Below are positions 6,684 through 14,886 of a stretch of 35,261 nucleotides of DNA, piece by piece. Position numbers and translations under genes: made by a program. This DNA comes from Desulfobacterales bacterium. GTDB taxonomy: Bacteria > Desulfobacterota > Desulfobacteria > Desulfobacterales > C00003060. The stretch lies in contig JABXJW010000011.1 in the NCBI GenBank assembly GCA_013375395.1, positions 1 through 35,261 of the forward strand, read 5' to 3'. The notes below the pieces were generated by a model. The model was not told the origin of the DNA. It searched no databases and worked only from the letters and a program-made list of their open reading frames with translations. Position 1 is the stretch's first letter; every line of letters begins with the position of its first letter.

Positions 6684-7387
6684 CAGATTACCTCCGCAAG
6701 TTTGTCAATCAGCTTTTCTTTTCGGTCATACGCAGCCTTTTCAATCACTTCTTTGAGCGCGTTGAAGGCATCGACGTAGACTGATGTCATTTCGTCCGTG
6801 ATGACCGCTTCAAGAAATTCATGTCTGACTGTGGCCAAAGCGACTTGCTCATCACTTTCATACACGTAGATTGTGGTCCCGACGACTTCTCCGCTCAGTT
6901 CAACCGGTTTTCCACCAACTTGAGATACTGATTGAACAAGATCTGGCAGCCATGCAAGCTTAAGTTCCAGACCGAGCCTGTATCTTTTCTGCAATCGGCT
7001 CAATTCTTTTTTGAGTCTCACAAGTATTCTTCGCCGATTACCTTCACTGATCTCTAGCAACTGGTCGCCGCTAACCCTGAGTTTCATGCGCAAAGTTCTA
7101 CCGGTGCGTAGATTTCTGAAGAATACCTTCTCCATCATAGCTTTCGTGTGGCCACGAACAGCAAGCACTGGAATCATGTGTTTGTGGCCGCCGGCCCATT
7201 CAAGCAGTTTTCGCTTTTCTCCCTCAGTTATTCCTTTGTTGCCGCCTTTACATTTAATGAGCCACGTAATGCCATTCCGCATCGCAATAAGATCAGCTGA
7301 ACCAATTTGTGGCCTAACAACAGTCCAATCGCAACGCTCAAGCATCTTGCGAACACGGCGTTCAAAACCGTAGCCTTTACGAGTCAA
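6683..7387 (-). CDS. Hjc-like nuclease domain fused to HEFLE-motif domain (234 aa)
   Basis: Residues 1-105 align by eye with archaeal Holliday junction resolvase Hjc: KGYGFERRV (E9), SADLIA (D32), WLIKCKGG (K47) and VLAVRG. In Hjc the position two before the Lys is a catalytic Glu; here it is Lys (K45). Residues 130-234 form a second domain with TVRHEFLEAVITDEM, a metal-binding-like HExxE pattern, and a helical tail. Hjc normally resolves recombination intermediates; the altered active site makes catalysis doubtful, so a binding role or use of another acidic residue is possible. It sits between nucleotide-metabolism and packaging genes. Confidence 0.7.
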   Translation of the reverse strand: MTRKGYGFERRVRKMLERCDWTVVRPQIGSADLIAMRNGITWLIKCKGGNKGITEGEKRKLLEWAGGHKHMIPVLAVRGHTKAMMEKVFFRNLRTGRTLRMKLRVSGDQLLEISEGNRRRILVRLKKELSRLQKRYRLGLELKLAWLPDLVQSVSQVGGKPVELSGEVVGTTIYVYESDEQVALATVRHEFLEAVITDEMTSVYVDAFNALKEVIEKAAYDRKEKLIDKLAEVI

Positions 7388-8094
7388 TCTTTAGCCACCT
7401 CGTCATACCAGTACAAGAACATCGCATTACAGCTGATGTGGCAAAGATGACTTAGACCGGATTCTGGATCTATATTCTCACCTTTGTGGTATGCAAGCAC
7501 GTGTCTATAGAGAGCGGCCAGAATGCGCGGAGCTTCAAGGCCTTTCTTCCAGGTTTCGATGCCATATTTTTCTGCGCCCATAGTCAGTACTTTGGCAATG
7601 TCTTCGACGAATTCTGGCACCAATAGATCAACCATTGGTTTACCCTGGTCATACTTTACGCCTGTTCCTCGTGAGAATTCAGCTACCTTTCTGCGTGCCT
7701 TGATAGCTTCAAGAAGCGCACTTTCTTCAATGAACACCTGGCCATGCGTCATTAAGAAAATATGGTAACGCATGTCTTCGCTGGTTAAGATATAGACTGG
7801 CTTACGATATTCAGCGTAAGCAGCCCGGATTTCCATGTGCGTACCAATGCTTGCAGCTTCACCATGAGTGATAGCGATAACAAAGTCCGCTGTACCAATA
7901 CCTATATTGACGTCTTCATAAACAGCTTGCTCCGCCTTTTCCATACTGATCTCTTCAGTAGCCTTCATTCGTTTCCATTCTTCGGCAAACGGGTTATCCA
8001 CAACAAAGCCTGCTTCTTCCAGCTTTTTCTCTAGCTTAAACCCGTATTCCATCAATTGGCTCGGATGAGCTAAGTAGAGTCTTTCTTTTCGCAT
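7384..8094 (-). CDS. Nucleoside 2-deoxyribosyltransferase-like / dATP-dGTP diphosphohydrolase-like fusion (236 aa)
   Basis: Residues 1-115 look like a nucleoside 2-deoxyribosyltransferase: YLAHPS (7-12), TADFVIAI (D70) and SIGTHMEI (catalytic-type E88), then KPVYIL. Residues 142-230 match the dATP/dGTP diphosphohydrolase N-terminal family (PF18909/DUF5664): KYDQGKPMVDLLVPE, TMGAEKYG, ALYRHVLAYHKGE and DPESGLSHLCHISCNAMFL. Together they could process deoxynucleotides during replication. The ATG at 8094 is chosen because leader element copy 3 ends 1 nt before it; the frame is open upstream but would run through that element. Domain identities are strong; substrates are not visible. Confidence 0.8.
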   Translation of the reverse strand: MRKERLYLAHPSQLMEYGFKLEKKLEEAGFVVDNPFAEEWKRMKATEEISMEKAEQAVYEDVNIGIGTADFVIAITHGEAASIGTHMEIRAAYAEYRKPVYILTSEDMRYHIFLMTHGQVFIEESALLEAIKARRKVAEFSRGTGVKYDQGKPMVDLLVPEFVEDIAKVLTMGAEKYGIETWKKGLEAPRILAALYRHVLAYHKGENIDPESGLSHLCHISCNAMFLYWYDEVAKD

Positions 8095-8219
8095 TTGCCC
8101 GACCCCTCCATTTCTCCGAATAACTTTTTGTATACACAATAGCCGAAAACATCGCAATGTGGAAATCCATCATCTAGACAAAGCCCACAAATCGGAGGAA
8201 GACAACACTCATCGCTCAT
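8070..8219 (-). CDS. Cys-rich small protein (49 aa)
   Basis: Follows the PolB stop by 1 nt, with GAGGAGG 7 nt upstream of its ATG, so initiation is well supported. Cysteines at 5, 6, 11, 14, 22 and 28 and a His at 21 suggest a metal-binding knot. Its C-terminus runs through leader element copy 3 (giving EGSG) and overlaps the start of the next gene by 25 nt. No family recognised. Confidence 0.6.
   Translation of the reverse strand: MSDECCLPPICGLCLDDGFPHCDVFGYCVYKKLFGEMEGSGKCEKKDST
8096..8108 (-). promoter_or_regulatory. Leader element copy 3 (GAGGGGTCGGGCA)
   Basis: Exact copy on the minus strand, 1 nt before the ATG at 8094. It lies inside the 49-aa gene in mid-operon, with no convincing TATA box, so here it must act on the RNA rather than mark a promoter. 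Confidence 0.75.
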
Positions 8220-8220
8220 T

Positions 8221-10434
8221 TCATAACCTCCTCTGCCCGTTCAACATCTCATAAATCGATTTGCTATCGTAACCGAGAGTAGATTCCAGGACGCGAGCTA
8301 ACACATCCGCAATTCTTTTCTTGTAATACTTATAGTCCAGCAATTCATTGGGCGCGTGAAGGTGAGCCGGCCGGAAGCCCCGCACTGTCTTAACAAAACT
8401 TATCTCGTCGCCAAAACCTAGTTTGACGCCTTTCTTTTCAAATTGATAAGTAAGTTTGCTGTACATGCTGGTCTTGGCATAGTCATGCGGGTCCTTGCTG
8501 AGCTCAACAGTCATGGTGAAAAGACGATATGGAAACTTTTCAAGGCTGTAATAATCCCAAATAGCTTTGTCAACATTCTCACCTGCGAAGTAAGTATTGA
8601 GAACTTCTTCCAGGGCGTTATCGCAAATGCGAGGCAAATGACGGCCTTTAAGACCAGAACCGTGAAATATGAAATGATCACCTTCTTGTAGAACATAATT
8701 CTTTTCTTCGTAGAATATGCCTGCATCGTACTTGTCGACGTCTAAGCTGAGATAGTCTCCTCTGAATTGTGGAGGCACAAGTGTACGAAGATACTCGGTG
8801 CATTCTTTTGAAAGGTCCGGGCCAACATAGTAAACTCCGTCAGTATCAACTTCGATAAGCTGCACTTCAGGATGCTTGTCAAGAAAGTCTACAGCCTGTT
8901 TCATAAAGTAACGCCCGATCCCGGTTGTCAGTATGGCCACTAAAACGCTGCCCCACCTTGCGTAGCGATTACCATGATATCCATAGCTCGCATTCACACA
9001 GACTTTTAGGGCCCACTGTTGGCAGTAGAGACGCTTGTTCTGCGGGTCTTTCTTCATCTGCTTTTTTATCTCAGCCCGGCGAGACATGAATTCAGCAAAA
9101 CGCTTTCTGGTAACACTGGCCACATCCAGGTCAATCTCGCATTTCACCTGGCCAAGCTTAGCATCCGGCACCTCAACAATGTTGCCATCAAACTTCATTT
9201 CGCCCAGCGGCCAAGTACGCGATATAAGCTTGATAGACTCAGGCGACAAATTGTAGCACATCATAATCGAAGGATACATACTCTTGAAGTCGAGTTTCTT
9301 TACAGGCTTGAAAAGCCCAGCCTGGTACAACTCACAGAGGCCACCGCCGAAAAGCTTTCTTTCTCCCGCAAAAATCTCTGGGAACCTATCCTTGTTAATC
9401 TTGTCAGCTACGATACCAAGCTTCGTAAAATCTCGCCCGTAAATATACCTCGGGATATGACTTGGGTATCGTTCGATGAGCATGTTGAGTGGCGCATCGA
9501 ATATTTCAGCTAAAGCGTACAAGTTAGGCAAATAAACTTCTGTGGCGAGCCGATAGGTAAGATGAGCATCAGAACTGCAATATTCTATTAACTCTTCATG
9601 CGTTAAACTACTCATTTCATAATAATCTACTTCGACCACTTTCTCTTCCGGGAAGAAGTACCGGCCCACAGTTTTCAATCCATGGCTCTTAATGCCGATT
9701 AAACTGCTGTCCATACGGATTTCAAATTCAAGATCAAAATGCTGCCGACCGTTGATGCGGATAAGATTGACGCTCTTTCCTTTGCCTCCACCGGTGCTTG
9801 TGTATCCTAGCTTTCTCCGGCCCTTCAATATGTAGACGTTTCCATTATTGCGGCCAATTCTGAAAGGAATGCCTAGGATGTTGCAGCGTTGCATGACGTA
9901 AGGGAAATCGAAGCCGGAGCCGTTCTTTGTTGTGACAATATCTGGATTCTTTGAATTAGTGGACCTAATGAAATTCTGGATGATGTCTCTTTCATCACCA
10001 GCCCAGGATTCAATGCCGTCCTGAGTTTCCGTTGATATTGCGATTATCTTTTCCTTTCGAGGTGACGGAAACAAAGCCGAACGTTTGTTGACTTCAGTTT
10101 CAATGTCGAAAGACATCACACTAGGCAACGGGCTTTCAATTTTGAAGCCTCGCTCACAAACTATCCGCTGAAGTAGAGACAATTCCTCGCAACTATGAAC
10201 GCATCGATTATCATACATGTCCTTCTCTGTTGGGAAGAAACACTTGTAGAACATCCTTCGCTGCATATCTGACAGACTTTTTTTCGTAACTTTAATGGCG
10301 GCCCCAATCGGCATCGTACTGTAGAAGAACGGCTTGAAAGGCGGGTCCACAGTCTCAGGTTTCCCGCCGCCTATGGGCCAAATATGCAGCTTAGTTTCGC
10401 CAAATATGTTAACTGTCTCCGCACTCAGAAGCAT
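8221..10434 (-). CDS. polB: Family B DNA polymerase (737 aa)
   Basis: Replicative polymerase with 3'-5' exonuclease. Exo I is SFDIETE (D110, E112), Exo II is NGSGFDFPY (D176), Exo III is YCSSD (Y285, D289). Polymerase motif A is DFKSMYPSI (D382), motif B is KVCVNASYG (477-485), motif C is DTDG (530-533). All catalytic residues are present. At 737 aa it is compact relative to cellular PolB, as is common in viruses. The ATG at 10434 lies 3 nt after leader element copy 4 and inside the end of the upstream gene. It shares the operon with a primase-helicase, forming a near-complete replisome. Confidence 0.95.
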   Translation of the reverse strand: MLLSAETVNIFGETKLHIWPIGGGKPETVDPPFKPFFYSTMPIGAAIKVTKKSLSDMQRRMFYKCFFPTEKDMYDNRCVHSCEELSLLQRIVCERGFKIESPLPSVMSFDIETEVNKRSALFPSPRKEKIIAISTETQDGIESWAGDERDIIQNFIRSTNSKNPDIVTTKNGSGFDFPYVMQRCNILGIPFRIGRNNGNVYILKGRRKLGYTSTGGGKGKSVNLIRINGRQHFDLEFEIRMDSSLIGIKSHGLKTVGRYFFPEEKVVEVDYYEMSSLTHEELIEYCSSDAHLTYRLATEVYLPNLYALAEIFDAPLNMLIERYPSHIPRYIYGRDFTKLGIVADKINKDRFPEIFAGERKLFGGGLCELYQAGLFKPVKKLDFKSMYPSIMMCYNLSPESIKLISRTWPLGEMKFDGNIVEVPDAKLGQVKCEIDLDVASVTRKRFAEFMSRRAEIKKQMKKDPQNKRLYCQQWALKVCVNASYGYHGNRYARWGSVLVAILTTGIGRYFMKQAVDFLDKHPEVQLIEVDTDGVYYVGPDLSKECTEYLRTLVPPQFRGDYLSLDVDKYDAGIFYEEKNYVLQEGDHFIFHGSGLKGRHLPRICDNALEEVLNTYFAGENVDKAIWDYYSLEKFPYRLFTMTVELSKDPHDYAKTSMYSKLTYQFEKKGVKLGFGDEISFVKTVRGFRPAHLHAPNELLDYKYYKKRIADVLARVLESTLGYDSKSIYEMLNGQRRL

Positions 10435-10627
10435 TGGTGCCCGACCCCTCCTGCTCCTTCAATCTCGTGTATTCTTCGATCAGAATGTCAATAATCTGGG
10501 ATCTCTGAAGCTTTTTGCGTTCATATTCTTCGCGATGTTTCTGGTAAAGCATACCAGAGACCGCGCTAATAACCGAAACAAGAAAAGTGAGTATGCTTAT
10601 GGCGATAATGATGAGCTCAATGTTCAT
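10409..10627 (-). CDS. Membrane-anchored coiled-coil protein (72 aa)
   Basis: An N-terminal membrane helix (IIIAISILTFLVSVISAVSG) is followed by a charged coiled coil (KHREEYERKKLQR). The start overlaps the primase stop (ATGA at 10627-10624) and the end overlaps the PolB start by 26 nt. Its codons in the overlap cover leader element copy 4, giving EGSG. It could anchor a replication complex to the membrane or act in lysis; neither is shown. Confidence 0.6.
   Translation of the reverse strand: MNIELIIIAISILTFLVSVISAVSGMLYQKHREEYERKKLQRSQIIDILIEEYTRLKEQEGSGTNASECGDS
10438..10450 (-). promoter_or_regulatory. Leader element copy 4 (GAGGGGTCGGGCA)
   Basis: Exact minus-strand copy 3 nt before the PolB ATG, preceded by G (GGAGGGG). 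It is inside the upstream 72-aa gene without a TATA box, again pointing to action at translation. Confidence 0.75.
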
Positions 10628-13035
10628 TTAAACACCTCATCGTATTCCGCCAATTGTTGTTGTCCCACACGACCTGTCTGACCTAAGCCTTCCTCCCTAT
10701 TCTCATACCCCTCTTTTTCTTCTCTCCCTTCTTCTGAAATCCTCACCACAACTAAGGGAGGATCGCTAGGGCCAGACAGGTCAGATGGGACAAAAGTTAT
10801 GTCTTGCCAAAAGTTTGCTCGTTTTCCGCCTATTCTTTTACGCGTGTAAGTTAGTCCAGGAACGAACTCAGGTATTTTCATCGAAAACACATTTTTCGCT
10901 ACTGAGGGCAATCTATGCTCGCGACAATAATTAATGAAATGTTCGTAGAGTTCATCTTTCGATATGTATTCTCCAGCTTTTCTATCAATGCAGTCCATGG
11001 CGAAAGCTTTGACCGGCGAGCTTGCTCGTATATATTGTTCTCGGATTTCTTCGACAGTCTGAGACAGTTTGAATCCACTGTCTTTTAGCAGCTTTTGTAA
11101 TCCTTCCAGGGCCCAGTTGAGAAAGCCTGAGAGTTCTTCTTTCGACGTTAATTTCTCTAGTATGTTAGGATCTGTCTTTGGGTCATCCGCTAAGAACTGG
11201 TTCGGAAAATTGAGTATGACCCATCTACGGAAAAAAGCTACTGTGTCGTCAACTGTTTCTGGTATTTTGTTTGCGCTGAAGACAAGTTTGGCGTAATTGA
11301 CAAAGAAGAATATGTCTCTGTATTTGTGCTCAGCTGCAATCTTGTCGCCGCCTGTTAGGGTTTTGAATACTCCTGTCTTTTTTAGAGCGATGTCGGGAAG
11401 ATCCGGGTACATGTTCGCCATTTTTCCGTACAGAGATGATACTGCAAACCTATTTCTATCGAAGTCTTGGAGAGGAATTGTCGAAACATTTTCGTCTCCA
11501 AGCATAGCTCTTAACAGGTTTATGAGGGTGCTTTTCCCATTTGCGCCGTCGCCTGTGAACATGAATGCTTTGTGAAATCGATATTCTCTGAAAAGGCAGT
11601 AGCCAGCTGTTTTTTGTACTGTTGTGACATCGGCGGAGGCCACTACTTCACTCACGAATTTTTGGGCTTTGGGGCACTTGGCTGCCGGATTGAAATGAAC
11701 TGGGAGCGCATTTATCATAAAGTAGTCAGCTGTGAAGGGTCTTAGTTGTCGCGTGAAAATGTCGAGTAAACCATTTTCTACCACGACTAAGTTTGCTGGC
11801 GCTTCTACGATTTCCTTATATGTTTCGTTTTGGACGAAATTGATTACTTCGCTTTGTCTATGAATAGTTGAGTATTCTTCTAGTAGGTTCTGCATTTCTC
11901 CTTTGATTCTTTCTTCTCCATCTGGCGTATAGATTCCTTTGTCCGAGCTATAGATGAACATGAGTTTGTTGTCTTTTCTAGTAATGATGCAAAATTGTTC
12001 CATTAGTTTTCTCGCCATCTTTGCGTGATTGAATCTAGGAGGCGAACCTGTGAACCACTCTTTGATTACCGTAGTTTTCTTTCTAAGCTTCTCGCTGTCA
12101 ACGTCGAATCCTTCTTGTTCGGCAATCTTGACTGATTTCCAGAACAATTCTCCTCTGAGGACGCCTCTTTTTGCGTCTTCGCATTTTATTAGATCTTCTT
12201 TTATGGCGAGCCAGCTTAATGGGCCGCCGCCACTATTGCAGCGAAAACAGTGCCAACAGTTTTTCTTGGTGTTTACGCAGAAGTTTACGCCAGTTGTTGA
12301 ACCGTGAATAGGATGCGGGCCTTGAAATTCGTCATGCCCGATATCTCTCAGTTCTGATAAGTCAATGACGTCTTTTATGGGTATTACGAAGCCTAGTTCT
12401 CTTGTTTCCCATTTGGCTTCCATTTCGTTGAATGCTTGCTGCTTTTCTGCCCAGTGTATTGTTTTTCCGAAAATTATGTCGATTTCTTCTTTGCCTATCC
12501 ATGCGACTGGCAGGTCTTTTAAGATCTTGTAGACTCCACCGGTGTAATGGTTGCATCCAGGGCCGACAACGTATTTGTTTCGTGCCTGAATGTTGCCTAT
12601 GTTTATTTGTTTGTCATCTCTGTAAGTTAGAATCGTTGCATTATCTCTGACATCACTGCGATAAATGAAATGGCGGCCTTTTCCGCTTCCGCTTTGTATT
12701 ACTAGTGTTTCAGGCAGTTTTATTGGGATATCTGGGAAAAGCTCGTAGCATTCTTGATCGATGTCCATTGCAATTAATCCTTCACCGCATACGACTCCAT
12801 AATTGTTTCCGGCTGAAACCCACCTTTGTACTTCAGCATCATTCGCTTCATAAGGACGGGTTTGCCACCCGTGTTCAACTGCTCTCTTACCGGTCTTGTC
12901 TTGGTGTAAGATCGGCTTAGAAACTTTGATGTATCGGGGCCCAAATGGTTTCAGTTTTCTTATGAGTGACGTCGGTATTCTTACAGGCCCAAATTGCACC
13001 GCTTTTATCAGCTCTTTCTTAGCGGCTTCACTCAC
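10624..13035 (-). CDS. Primase-polymerase / D5-type SF3 helicase (803 aa)
   Basis: Replication initiator combining priming and unwinding. The Prim-Pol (AEP) domain at residues 15-190 has AMDID (D91, D93), SGSGKGRH (H122) and GPGCNHYTGGVY. A CHC2-like zinc site follows with H241, H244, C253, C260, C263 and C266. The D5_N region leads into an SF3 helicase: Walker A GDGANGKST (495-503), Walker B YPDLPD and sensor SANKIPE (N589). A wHTH-like tail follows. It starts with GTG at 13035, overlapping the previous stop by 8 nt. All key residues are present. The family is shared by plasmids and viruses of both prokaryotic domains. Confidence 0.93.
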   Translation of the reverse strand: MSEAAKKELIKAVQFGPVRIPTSLIRKLKPFGPRYIKVSKPILHQDKTGKRAVEHGWQTRPYEANDAEVQRWVSAGNNYGVVCGEGLIAMDIDQECYELFPDIPIKLPETLVIQSGSGKGRHFIYRSDVRDNATILTYRDDKQINIGNIQARNKYVVGPGCNHYTGGVYKILKDLPVAWIGKEEIDIIFGKTIHWAEKQQAFNEMEAKWETRELGFVIPIKDVIDLSELRDIGHDEFQGPHPIHGSTTGVNFCVNTKKNCWHCFRCNSGGGPLSWLAIKEDLIKCEDAKRGVLRGELFWKSVKIAEQEGFDVDSEKLRKKTTVIKEWFTGSPPRFNHAKMARKLMEQFCIITRKDNKLMFIYSSDKGIYTPDGEERIKGEMQNLLEEYSTIHRQSEVINFVQNETYKEIVEAPANLVVVENGLLDIFTRQLRPFTADYFMINALPVHFNPAAKCPKAQKFVSEVVASADVTTVQKTAGYCLFREYRFHKAFMFTGDGANGKSTLINLLRAMLGDENVSTIPLQDFDRNRFAVSSLYGKMANMYPDLPDIALKKTGVFKTLTGGDKIAAEHKYRDIFFFVNYAKLVFSANKIPETVDDTVAFFRRWVILNFPNQFLADDPKTDPNILEKLTSKEELSGFLNWALEGLQKLLKDSGFKLSQTVEEIREQYIRASSPVKAFAMDCIDRKAGEYISKDELYEHFINYCREHRLPSVAKNVFSMKIPEFVPGLTYTRKRIGGKRANFWQDITFVPSDLSGPSDPPLVVVRISEEGREEKEGYENREEGLGQTGRVGQQQLAEYDEVFK

Positions 13036-13405
13036 TGCTTTGGGCCTCCTTCTGTTCTAGGATGCTTTTCAGGGCCTCTGCGAATTCGTCTATGTCAACG
13101 TACAAGTCTGCCCGGGACTTCTGGATCTTTTTACTCCGCATTCTTTCGAAGCTGTAAGCCTCAGAATCTGAAACAGAAAGGCCGAGATGAACTCTTATTT
13201 CGCCAACATTCTTGGTGTGGCCCAGTTCTTCTTTTGCTTCCATAAGCTCAATATAGATCGGTACATCAGAAGCGCGAACAACCAGATGCTTGTCTGGCAA
13301 AAAAATGTAGAAATTATGTGCAGTAAGTTTGATAGTTTCACCATGCTTTTTTGGTAGCTTCTTTGGGTGAAGCTTTAAGACCACTATGGCCTGAAGCTTG
13401 TCCAC
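13028..13405 (-). CDS. Hypothetical replication-operon protein (125 aa)
   Basis: GTG start with AAGGTGAG just upstream. The N-terminal half is beta-rich with KLTAHNFYIFLPDKHLVV; the C-terminal half is helical and charged, ending in an acidic helix (DIDEFAEALKSILEQKE). It lies between a DNA methylase and the primase-helicase, so a role in replication or DNA binding is suggested by context only. No family recognised. Confidence 0.6.
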   Translation of the reverse strand: MDKLQAIVVLKLHPKKLPKKHGETIKLTAHNFYIFLPDKHLVVRASDVPIYIELMEAKEELGHTKNVGEIRVHLGLSVSDSEAYSFERMRSKKIQKSRADLYVDIDEFAEALKSILEQKEAQSSE

Positions 13406-13409
13406 TTTC

Positions 13410-14210
13410 TCACCTTATTTTGTACAGCGGCTTTTTCTTCTCTAAGATTGGATAATTGGCGATTATCGCGTTCCCAAAATCAGCTCTTTTTGTGCCGGCT
13501 TTTGCATAAGAAGCGGTTTTCTTCATCTGCTCGATGATTATGTCATATTTTTTGTACCAGTTCAGAATTTGCGAGTGATCATTGTAAGTCAGTAGCCATT
13601 TACCTTTTGTTTTGCCGAGCAAAATTCTTAGATCGATATGATCGCGTTCTGTAAACCCGAAAACATAATAGTTCAGGCCGTAGTAAGGCGGGTCTAGAAA
13701 GAAAAAAGTGCGTGGGCTGTCCCATTTCTTGATACATTCTCTGAAGTCTAATTGATCAACCTGGACATTCTGGAGCCTTCTAGATACTCTCACCAGGCCT
13801 GTAAATGAATTGAAGAAGCTTTTGGCTCTGTTCTCTTTTTTGCTTCGCGACCAGCTTACCATGGCCGCTGAGAAGCTGCATCTGAGAAGGTAGTACGTTC
13901 TGACTGCTCTTTCAATGTCGTCTTCCGGTTTGGCATTCTTGAATCGGTTGAGGAGCTCTTTTGAGTATATGAGTAGCTCACATCTCTCTAAGAATTCATT
14001 GAGTTTGTCCCGGACTACTACGAACAGGTTTGTCATGTCGCCGTTTATGTCATTATAGCATTCGACTCGACTTGGGTCTTTGTTTAGCAGAAAAGAAGCG
14101 CCGCCTCCAAAGACTTCAACATAAGTGTGATGTTCTGGCATTAGCGCATTGAGTTTTCCGAATATGCTGAATTTTCCGCCGACATAAGGGACGAAGCACA
14201 TCTTCTTCAT
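13410..14210 (-). CDS. DNA N6-adenine methyltransferase, Dam/D12 class (266 aa)
   Basis: Transfers a methyl group from S-adenosylmethionine to adenine in DNA. FVPYVGGK (residues 6-13) and EVFGGGASFLLNK (32-44) form the SAM-binding part; the catalytic DPPY is at 173-176; LTYNDH follows. All D12-family landmarks are present. The start at 14210 overlaps the previous stop as ATGA; an in-frame ATG at 14222 would overlap more. No cognate restriction enzyme is seen, so it is probably an orphan methylase that protects viral DNA or marks replication; the target site is unknown. Confidence 0.88.
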   Translation of the reverse strand: MKKMCFVPYVGGKFSIFGKLNALMPEHHTYVEVFGGGASFLLNKDPSRVECYNDINGDMTNLFVVVRDKLNEFLERCELLIYSKELLNRFKNAKPEDDIERAVRTYYLLRCSFSAAMVSWSRSKKENRAKSFFNSFTGLVRVSRRLQNVQVDQLDFRECIKKWDSPRTFFFLDPPYYGLNYYVFGFTERDHIDLRILLGKTKGKWLLTYNDHSQILNWYKKYDIIIEQMKKTASYAKAGTKRADFGNAIIANYPILEKKKPLYKIR

Positions 14211-14881
14211 GCGGCTTCGCACTCCTCTTTGTATTCGCAGCTTTTGCAGATCCAGGATTCTTCTTTGCTGGGCGGCGTGTCAGATTCAAGTCCATAATAG
14301 AGTATCTTTGCTCGACCTTCGATTTCTTTGACAAGCTCTCTCTGCGCTGTGTCGGTTACTTTCATTAGTGGCGAATTGGTTTCATCGAATTTCTTGCAGT
14401 CTTTGAAGTCTACGTAGTAAAGTCTTATCTTGTCGATCGCATTGGTCCAGGAATAGAACAGAACCTGCTTCACATGTTCCGCTTTCGGTCCCTTCAAGTA
14501 TCGTAGAGATGCATAAGTCTTCAAGTCTGCTATGGCGCCATCATCATCTATGAAGTCGGCGCGGGCGACAACTACTACCGGGGAATCTGGTACTCTGTGT
14601 GTGCAGCGGATTTGTCGTCGTTCAAAAAGCGGCGTCCATTCTTCATCGAACAGGGTTCCGCGGTATAGATACCAAGCGTGTTGTAACGTGATTTTTTTGC
14701 CGATCTTTCTTGAGAAGTATGCTTTCCGAAGACAGTAAAGCAGTTCCGTCAGGTATACTTCGTTGTGTCTCCGCTTGAAGTCGCGAGTCACTTTGCCTAG
14801 AATTCGTTGTTTGATTGGCTCCGGAAGATCGTCAATACTCATTCGTCGTACTTTGATTCCGGAGAGTCTTGCGCGTTTCAT
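14207..14881 (-). CDS. Cas4-like RecB-family nuclease with Fe-S cysteines (224 aa)
   Basis: PD-(D/E)xK exonuclease of the Cas4 type. C50 (LLYCLRKAY) and the C-terminal trio C212, C215 and C221 (ICKSCEYKEEC) form a four-Cys iron-sulfur site. Nuclease residues are D109 (ARADF), D119-x-K121 (ADLKTY) and the Q139 region (HVKQVLFYSW). No cas1, cas2 or repeat array is nearby, so it is a viral stand-alone copy, probably for end processing or recombination. It is the second gene of the replication operon. The Cas4-like family is well supported; the role is inference. Confidence 0.85.
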   Translation of the reverse strand: MKRARLSGIKVRRMSIDDLPEPIKQRILGKVTRDFKRRHNEVYLTELLYCLRKAYFSRKIGKKITLQHAWYLYRGTLFDEEWTPLFERRQIRCTHRVPDSPVVVVARADFIDDDGAIADLKTYASLRYLKGPKAEHVKQVLFYSWTNAIDKIRLYYVDFKDCKKFDETNSPLMKVTDTAQRELVKEIEGRAKILYYGLESDTPPSKEESWICKSCEYKEECEAA

Positions 14882-14886
14882 GGGTG

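Noticed and set aside
7384-8094. Z-genome (2-aminoadenine) synthesis pathway
   Set aside because: The diphosphohydrolase-like domain alone is not enough: no PurZ-like adenylosuccinate synthetase and no DpoZ-type family A polymerase is in the window.
8110-8135. TATA-like GTATACAAAAA upstream of leader element copy 3
   Set aside because: It is inside the 49-aa coding sequence, a poor match to the other TATA boxes, and the gene is already served by the operon.
9019-9513. 164-aa plus-strand ORF opposite PolB
   Set aside because: It lies wholly antisense to well-supported polymerase motifs, has no ribosome site or promoter and reads as shadow sequence.
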